DNA of 64,000 nt from contig NZ_CP047393.1 in the NCBI RefSeq assembly GCF_009858175.1, positions 3,534,001 to 3,598,000 of the forward strand, in the 5' to 3' direction. The notes under the pieces are model-generated. The model worked only from the letters and a program-made list of their open reading frames with translations, was not told the origin of the DNA and ran no database searches. Below, in pieces: positions 59,680 to 64,000 of this stretch (the stretch's first letter is position 1; every line of letters begins with the position of its first letter). The translations under genes and the position numbers were made by a program. Source of the DNA: Pontibacillus sp. HMF3514. GTDB lineage: Bacteria; Bacillota; Bacilli; Bacillales; BH030062.

Positions 59680-59781
59680 TATTTATAAGCCCCCCTGTGA
59701 CTTTTTTAACATCTAATTCATACATCATTTGTTACATTATCTATAGACACTACGTCCTTATTGCTATGATCAACTATCCTC

Positions 59782-59824
59782 AGTGTACAAAAATGTAAGT
59801 TTAACGACTGTGAAATACATCACA
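59782..59824 (-). promoter_or_regulatory. FNR box and promoter of the molybdoenzyme operon
   Basis: TGTGAAATACATCACA (59809-59824) is a perfect box. On the minus strand TACACT (59787..59782) begins 29.5 bases from its centre. The leader to the first gene is about 96 bases. The same box lies close to the divergent Mrp-like gene, where TATAAA (59839-59844) is too near for the usual class II distance. Confidence 0.8.
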
Positions 59825-59865
59825 GGGAAAGATTTTTTTATAAAATTATGAACGAGGTGTGAACA

Positions 59866-60615
59866 ATGTTATCAGGAGAAGTTATTGCAGTAACAAGTGG
59901 GAAAGGTGGGGTAGGAAAATCCACCGTCTCCGTCAACTTAGCCATTGCCTTAGCTCGTAAAGGATTTGATGTGGCGTTAATAGACCTTGATATTTACGGA
60001 TTCAGCGTGCCTAAGATGATGAACCTTACCAATCGACCGAAAACCTTCAATGGACGAATCATTCCAATTGAGTCACATGGCGTGAAGGTTATGTCCATGG
60101 GATTTCTCGTTAAAGATAATGATCCCGTCGTTTGGAGAGGACCGATGCTCGGAAAAATGGTAGAACATTTTAAAAATGATGTAACGTGGGGGAAATTAGA
60201 CTATTGCATCATTGATATGCCACCAGGCACAGGAGATGTTGCCTTAGATTTACATCACCATATCCCGCAAAGTAAAGAGATTATCGTTACAACTCCTCAT
60301 CAGACCGCATCACTTGTAGCTGAGCGAGCAGGAAAAATGACGATTAAAGCAAATCACGATATTTTAGGAATTGTAGAGAACATGTCTTATTTCCAACCCA
60401 AGGATAAGAGTGAGAAATACTATATTTTTGGAAAAGATGGCGGGGATCTTTTAGCTGATACATTAGATACAGACGTGTTAGCTCGTTTACCGATTGAAGA
60501 ACCAAATGAGATGACTCAAACTCCATCCATTTACGAAGGAAATTCAAACCTTTCTCACCATTATGATCAGTTAGCTGCAAGAGTGGATAATATGATTGCC
60601 CAGAAAGCTCATTAA
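59866..60615 (+). CDS. Mrp/ApbC-like P-loop ATPase lacking the CxxC motif
   Basis: 249 residues. The deviant Walker A is [21 protein letters not shown] near the N-terminus, and [13 protein letters not shown] and [17 protein letters not shown] are Mrp/NBP35 signatures. Mrp proteins load Fe-S clusters on clients and usually have a CxxC after ENMSYF; here the stretch is [23 protein letters not shown] with no cysteine. Cluster binding in the standard way is therefore unlikely. It is read divergently from the molybdoenzyme operon. A role as maturation or insertion ATPase for that enzyme is an inference. Confidence 0.87.
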   Translation: MLSGEVIAVTSGKGGVGKSTVSVNLAIALARKGFDVALIDLDIYGFSVPKMMNLTNRPKTFNGRIIPIESHGVKVMSMGFLVKDNDPVVWRGPMLGKMVEHFKNDVTWGKLDYCIIDMPPGTGDVALDLHHHIPQSKEIIVTTPHQTASLVAERAGKMTIKANHDILGIVENMSYFQPKDKSEKYYIFGKDGGDLLADTLDTDVLARLPIEEPNEMTQTPSIYEGNSNLSHHYDQLAARVDNMIAQKAH

Positions 60616-60621
60616 TACAAG

Positions 60622-60660
60622 AAACCCATGCCTCCTACATAGAAGAGACATGGGTTTTTT
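60622..60660 (+). terminator. Terminator of the Mrp-like gene
   Basis: AAACCCATG (60622-60630) pairs with CATGGGTTT (60649-60657), followed by TTT, seven bases after the stop. Confidence 0.85.
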
Positions 60661-60690
60661 ATATTGATGCATTAAAATCAAACACGTAAC

Positions 60691-61407
60691 CTACAACAAT
60701 ATGATTAAAACAACGAGGAAATATAATGAATTTATAATCTCGATAATACCAATTTGCATAATCGTAAGCTTCTTACCATATAGAACAAAAGCTCGAATTA
60801 CACTTGGGATAAAGGGAATCCCCCACATGAAAGAACCTGTAATCAAAACAACTCCTATGATTAATAGGACGTGATATATCCAGGAGTACCATTTAAATTT
60901 TGCATTCTTCTTTTCCCGAATCATGGTTTTAATATAAAATGTACTTCCTAAAAAAAATAAAAACGATAGAGAAACAACACTCCATCCCTTCATATCTAAT
61001 GTTCCTGCCCCAAGATAATAGCTTGCCGCTCCACCAATACAAAACACAATAATAGCTGTTACATCATTAGCAAATGCACGGTCTTTTTTCTTCTTAGCAT
61101 AGTAAATATTAATGAGAAATAAAGGCAACATGAACAACCCAAAGATCATCATTCTCCATTCATTAAGAAGTACGACAACCAGAAATATAATAGCAATCCC
61201 CATATAAATCCCCGTCCATTTCAAATGAAGGTCCCTTTTCTTCCCTTTAAAAACCATAAGCATAGGATAAGTAGATAAATAGAGTCCCAACCAGCCCAAC
61301 AATAATGGCAAGTGAACCCAAGAGAATTCACTAGACGTAATACCTAAAATAAAAGGAACAAGCAGCATGGCCCATGCTCCATGTTGTTTCGGTAGTAATA
61401 ACTTCAT
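60691..61407 (-). CDS. YwiC-like membrane protein
   Basis: 238 residues and about eight transmembrane helices, starting MKLLLPKQHGAWAMLLVPF, the highly conserved N-terminus of the YwiC family. In B. subtilis ywiC is near fnr, narK and narGHJI, so the family travels with nitrate respiration genes; its function is unknown. GAAGGTG precedes the ATG. An FNR box with a perfect TATAAT -10 lies just upstream and is shared with the divergent radical SAM gene. Confidence 0.85.
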   Translation of the reverse strand: MKLLLPKQHGAWAMLLVPFILGITSSEFSWVHLPLLLGWLGLYLSTYPMLMVFKGKKRDLHLKWTGIYMGIAIIFLVVVLLNEWRMMIFGLFMLPLFLINIYYAKKKKDRAFANDVTAIIVFCIGGAASYYLGAGTLDMKGWSVVSLSFLFFLGSTFYIKTMIREKKNAKFKWYSWIYHVLLIIGVVLITGSFMWGIPFIPSVIRAFVLYGKKLTIMQIGIIEIINSLYFLVVLIILL

Positions 61408-61437
61408 CTCTTCACCTTCTTTTATAAGTATAGGTTT

Positions 61438-61507
61438 ATTATAGACCCAGAATCAGATGAAGGATGTGATGTATTTCACTTACTTCGACCCTATCTTTTT
61501 ATACGAT
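61438..61507. promoter_or_regulatory. Shared FNR box with divergent promoters
   Basis: TGTGATGTATTTCACT (61465-61480) is an FNR box with one end mismatch. On the plus strand TACGAT (61502-61507), and on the minus strand TATAAT (61443..61438), each begin exactly 29.5 bases from its centre. One box can thus activate both the radical SAM and the ywiC-like genes. Confidence 0.85.
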
Positions 61508-61536
61508 TGACTTATAGATAAATTGGAGGGGTATAT

Positions 61537-62670
61537 ATGAGGAACAGAGACTTTAATGAAAATCCTTTTATTGTCATCTGGGAACTAACGAGAGCATGTG
61601 AATTACATTGTCTTCACTGTCGAGCAGAAGCACAATACAAACGTCACCCATTAGAACTTGATTTTGAGGAAGGCAAAAGATTAATTGATTCGATTTATGA
61701 AATGGATAACCCTATGTTGGTCTTCACTGGTGGAGACCCATTAATGAGACCAGATGTGTATGATATTGCCTCATACGCGATTCAGAAGGGGGTTCGTGTA
61801 TCTATGACACCTAGTGCAACCCCAAATGTGACCAAAGAAGCTATCAAAAAAGCGAAGGATATTGGTCTTTCACGGTGGGCCTTTAGTTTAGATGGACCGA
61901 CTGCAGAGATCCATGATCACTTCCGGGGAACATCAGGGTCATTTGACTTAACAATGAACGCAATTGACTATATACATGAACTAAAACTTCCACTACAAAT
62001 AAACACGGTTATTTCCCGATACAATATTGATGTCTTAGAAGAAATGGCATCATTAATTGAACAGTTAGATTGTGTGCTTTGGAGTGTCTTTTTCCTTGTT
62101 CCTACTGGAAGAGGGCAAAGCAAAGATATGATCTCACCAGTCGAGCACGAAAAAGTTTTTCGCTGGCTTAATGATTTAAGCAACCGAGTATCATTTGATA
62201 TCAAAACCACTGCTGCCCAGCACTATAGACGTGTGGTGATCTCAGATAAAATGCGTAAAAACAAAGACAAGAATAAAGAAATTATGTACTCCAATGCTTT
62301 GCATGAGGGTAAAACAGGACAATTTGATGGTCTTGGACGGGCACCACATGGTGTGAATGACGGGAATGGCTTTGTGTTTATCTCTCATATTGGGGATGTC
62401 TATCCAAGTGGCCTTCTACCCATTAAGGCAGGAAATGTCCGAGAAACACCTTTACCAGATATATATCGAAATTCCTCCATTTTTAGAGAATTACGAAACC
62501 CTGACTTATATAAAGGGAAATGTGGTCAATGTGAATTCCGCTTTGTATGCGGAGGGTCTCGATCTCGGGCATACGCTTTAACAGGGGATTATTTAGAGAG
62601 TGAACCTGCATGTATTTACATTCCACAAAGTATGAGAGAAAAGAAAGCCACATCTAAATCAAATCTATAG
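61537..62670 (+). CDS. SPASM-domain radical SAM protein (heme-pathway AhbD/NirJ-like)
   Basis: 377 residues. The radical SAM cluster motif is CELHCLHC near residue 25, with FTGGDPLMRPD as the SAM-binding strand. The SPASM domain at the C-terminus has CGQCEFRFVCGGSRSRAYALTGDYLESEPAC, which binds an auxiliary [4Fe-4S] cluster. Closest in layout are AhbD/NirJ-type enzymes of heme synthesis and the TIGR04053 family. It lies 15 bases before a Crp/Fnr regulator, under an FNR box. A role in anaerobic heme synthesis or peptide modification are both possible; no precursor peptide gene is seen nearby. Confidence 0.85.
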   Translation: MRNRDFNENPFIVIWELTRACELHCLHCRAEAQYKRHPLELDFEEGKRLIDSIYEMDNPMLVFTGGDPLMRPDVYDIASYAIQKGVRVSMTPSATPNVTKEAIKKAKDIGLSRWAFSLDGPTAEIHDHFRGTSGSFDLTMNAIDYIHELKLPLQINTVISRYNIDVLEEMASLIEQLDCVLWSVFFLVPTGRGQSKDMISPVEHEKVFRWLNDLSNRVSFDIKTTAAQHYRRVVISDKMRKNKDKNKEIMYSNALHEGKTGQFDGLGRAPHGVNDGNGFVFISHIGDVYPSGLLPIKAGNVRETPLPDIYRNSSIFRELRNPDLYKGKCGQCEFRFVCGGSRSRAYALTGDYLESEPACIYIPQSMREKKATSKSNL

Positions 62671-62685
62671 AGAGGTGTACACAGA

Positions 62686-63378
62686 ATGAATCGTAATGAG
62701 ATCAAGGATCATTTCCGAACTGTGCCCTTATTTAAAGAACTATCAGAATCAGAACTAGACCCTTTTATTGAAATCTCCTCATGCAGAATTTACAACCCTA
62801 GATCCATTGTGTTTATGCAAGGGGATAAACTGGATCGAGTATTTTTCATACATTCCGGTACTGTGAAGATTTACAAGATGGATCAATCTGGAAAGGAACA
62901 AATTGTGTCTGTTCTACAGTCCGGTGAAATGTTTCCTCACGCAGGATTCTTTAGGGGAGGTGACTTTCCAGCCAATGCTGAGATCGTGGAAAAAGCTCAG
63001 TTAATTGTGACACCCATCAAAGAATTTGAAAATATTCTCATTCTATATCCGGAGCTTTGTATCAAGTTATTTCGAGTACTTGGAGAAAAGATTATTGATT
63101 TACACGATCGCCTGGAAGAAAAAATCCTGAATAATACGTACGAGCAAGTCATAAAGCTATTAATTCGCCTCTCTAAAACCAATGGACGTCAATCAGGGGA
63201 TCATTTTATCCTCACGACCCATTTCACGAACCGAGAACTTGCCAAAATGATTGGTACAACAAGAGAAACCGTTAGTCGAACATTAAATCAATTAAAGAAA
63301 CAAAACCTATTAAAAATAGATGAAAAAGGGTATTACATCATCCACCCCGCTACATTAGAAAGGGATCTTATCGTCTAA
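62686..63378 (+). CDS. Crp/Fnr family regulator (second, no Fe-S motif)
   Basis: 230 residues. An N-terminal cNMP-fold (IVFMQGDKLDRVFFIHSGTVKIYKM...SVLQSGEMFPHAGFF), a dimer helix, and a winged helix-turn-helix FTNRELAKMIGTTRETVSRTLNQL. It lacks the C-terminal three-cysteine motif of the Fnr at 49-50 kb; the cysteines at ISSCRIYN and PELCIKLF are isolated. Position before scdA and after a heme-type radical SAM enzyme fits a DNR/NnrR-like nitric oxide sensor, but the ligand cannot be read from sequence. GAGGTG lies before the ATG. Probably one operon with the radical SAM gene. Confidence 0.88.
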   Translation: MNRNEIKDHFRTVPLFKELSESELDPFIEISSCRIYNPRSIVFMQGDKLDRVFFIHSGTVKIYKMDQSGKEQIVSVLQSGEMFPHAGFFRGGDFPANAEIVEKAQLIVTPIKEFENILILYPELCIKLFRVLGEKIIDLHDRLEEKILNNTYEQVIKLLIRLSKTNGRQSGDHFILTTHFTNRELAKMIGTTRETVSRTLNQLKKQNLLKIDEKGYYIIHPATLERDLIV

Positions 63379-63421
63379 TTCTCATGATGTTCACAGAATG
63401 TTAGAAAATCCTACCACGAAT

Positions 63422-63464
63422 TGTGACTCATATCACAAGAACGTAAACGTTTCATTGGTATGCT
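63422..63464 (+). promoter_or_regulatory. FNR/Crp box and promoter of scdA
   Basis: TGTGACTCATATCACA (63422-63437) is a perfect box. TATGCT (63459-63464) starts 29.5 bases from its centre. The predicted start is near 63471. Confidence 0.82.
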
Positions 63465-63506
63465 TTTTCTAGAAACACATTCACAAACCATTATGGAGGG
63501 ATTATC

Positions 63507-64000
63507 ATGCAACAAACCTTTAGCGAAACGTCCATCATCCGAGATATTGTCACTCAATTCCCACGAGCAAGTGATTTATTTAAGTCTTATCGAATTGATT
63601 TCTGTTGTGGAGGTAACCGCCCGCTTGTTGAAGCCATTCAGGAAAGAGGCTTATCTTCTGAAGAAGTAGTGGAACAATTAAACACACTCTATCAAGATAC
63701 GAAGGCATTACAAGAAAAAAACATTGATTGGAATTCATCCTCTTCACAAGAGTTAATTAATCACATCGTTAACAAACATCATAAATATTTGAATGAAGAA
63801 CTACCACAGCTAAGTCCCTATGTCACTAAAGTCTTCCGTGTGCACGGACAATCCCAGCCACACTTAGGCACTATCCATAAACTATTTAATGAACTCAAGA
63901 TAGAGCTTGAGCAACACCTTATAAAAGAAGAATTTGAAGACTTCCCTTTACTTCTGGAGTACGAACAAATTCCAAGCATTGAAAATCAAGAGAAATTAAT
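63507..64000 (+). CDS. scdA: ScdA/YtfE-type di-iron Fe-S cluster repair protein, 5' part
   Basis: The frame starts at ATG 63507 behind GGAGGG and stays open for 164 codons to the window end. The N-terminal DUF542 domain has FPRASDLFKSYRIDFCCGGNRPL, with the conserved Cys pair. The hemerythrin-like domain begins with INHIVNKHHKYLNEELPQL, followed by VHGQSQPHLGTIHKLFNELKIELEQHLIKEE, giving the histidine and glutamate ligands of a di-iron site. These proteins repair Fe-S clusters after nitric oxide or oxidative damage. A full protein is about 230-240 residues, so roughly 70 are missing. Confidence 0.93.
   Translation, partial: MQQTFSETSIIRDIVTQFPRASDLFKSYRIDFCCGGNRPLVEAIQERGLSSEEVVEQLNTLYQDTKALQEKNIDWNSSSSQELINHIVNKHHKYLNEELPQLSPYVTKVFRVHGQSQPHLGTIHKLFNELKIELEQHLIKEEFEDFPLLLEYEQIPSIENQEKL

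Noticed and set aside
59809-59866. Class II FNR activation of the Mrp-like gene from the 59.8 kb box
   Set aside because: The -10-like TATAAA lies about 7 bases too close and the ribosome binding site occupies the required start region. The spacing fits only the minus-strand operon.

Overview
The window reads as chromosome of a low-GC, endospore-forming Firmicute of the family Bacillaceae. Gene order follows the Bacillus subtilis arc flhO-mbl-spoIIID-spoIIQ-spoIID-murAA-ywmB-ywzB ... atp operon-upp-glyA-ywlG-ywlF-ywlE-mntP-ywlC-ywlB-spoIIR-prmC-prfA. An 11-gene nuo operon, absent from B. subtilis but known from B. cereus-type bacilli and many halophilic bacilli, sits next to atp. I cannot fix the genus; a moderately halophilic genus such as Halobacillus or Pontibacillus would fit. 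Most genes up to 49 kb lie on the minus strand. The last 15 kb are mixed in strand.

Layout. 0-9.3 kb: cell shape (mbl), sporulation (spoIIID, spoIIQ, spoIID) and wall synthesis (murAA). Between spoIIQ and spoIIID sits an accessory operon encoding an AimR-like peptide receptor without a DNA-binding domain, a secreted 81-residue protein carrying four DPxxPxLP octapeptides, and a 42-residue exported micro-peptide. 9.5-19.9 kb: nuoABCDHIJKLMN, with nuoM split at a run of seven Gs. 20.6-27.9 kb: ATP synthase operon. 28-38.7 kb: Vpr-like protease, wecB, upp, HemAT, glyA, ywlG, rpiB, a chemoreceptor and ywlE. 39.4-45.3 kb: a rhodanese/metallo-beta-lactamase and TauE sulfur pair, mntP, ywlC, an Ohr peroxidase, a ywlB-like gene and spoIIR. 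46.1-48.1 kb: prmC and prfA.

48.1-64 kb is an anaerobic nitrate and nitrosative-stress island: moaA, a B. subtilis-type fnr, a stand-alone cNMP-fold protein, two nitrate transporters and an unknown gene. These are followed by a four-gene operon for a NarB/NasA-like molybdoenzyme with ferredoxin, Tat-exported Rieske and cytochrome b-like partners, plus one small membrane protein. Then come an Mrp-like ATPase, a YwiC-family protein, a SPASM radical SAM enzyme, a second Crp/Fnr regulator and scdA (cut by the window end). Seven TGTGA-N6-TCACA boxes lie in the promoters, and six or seven of the -10 elements sit about 30 bp from the box centre, as at class II FNR-activated promoters. Together these genes look like one FNR regulon for anaerobic nitrate respiration built on an assimilatory-type catalytic subunit.

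Non-coding structure is rich. Four unrelated spacer sequences all repeat with a period of about 21 bp. A ~0.55-0.6 kb element with inverted ends occurs three times; two copies face each other and enclose 46.0-54.35 kb. A second small hairpin repeat family occurs three times. I saw no rRNA, tRNA, CRISPR array, transposase or prophage genes.
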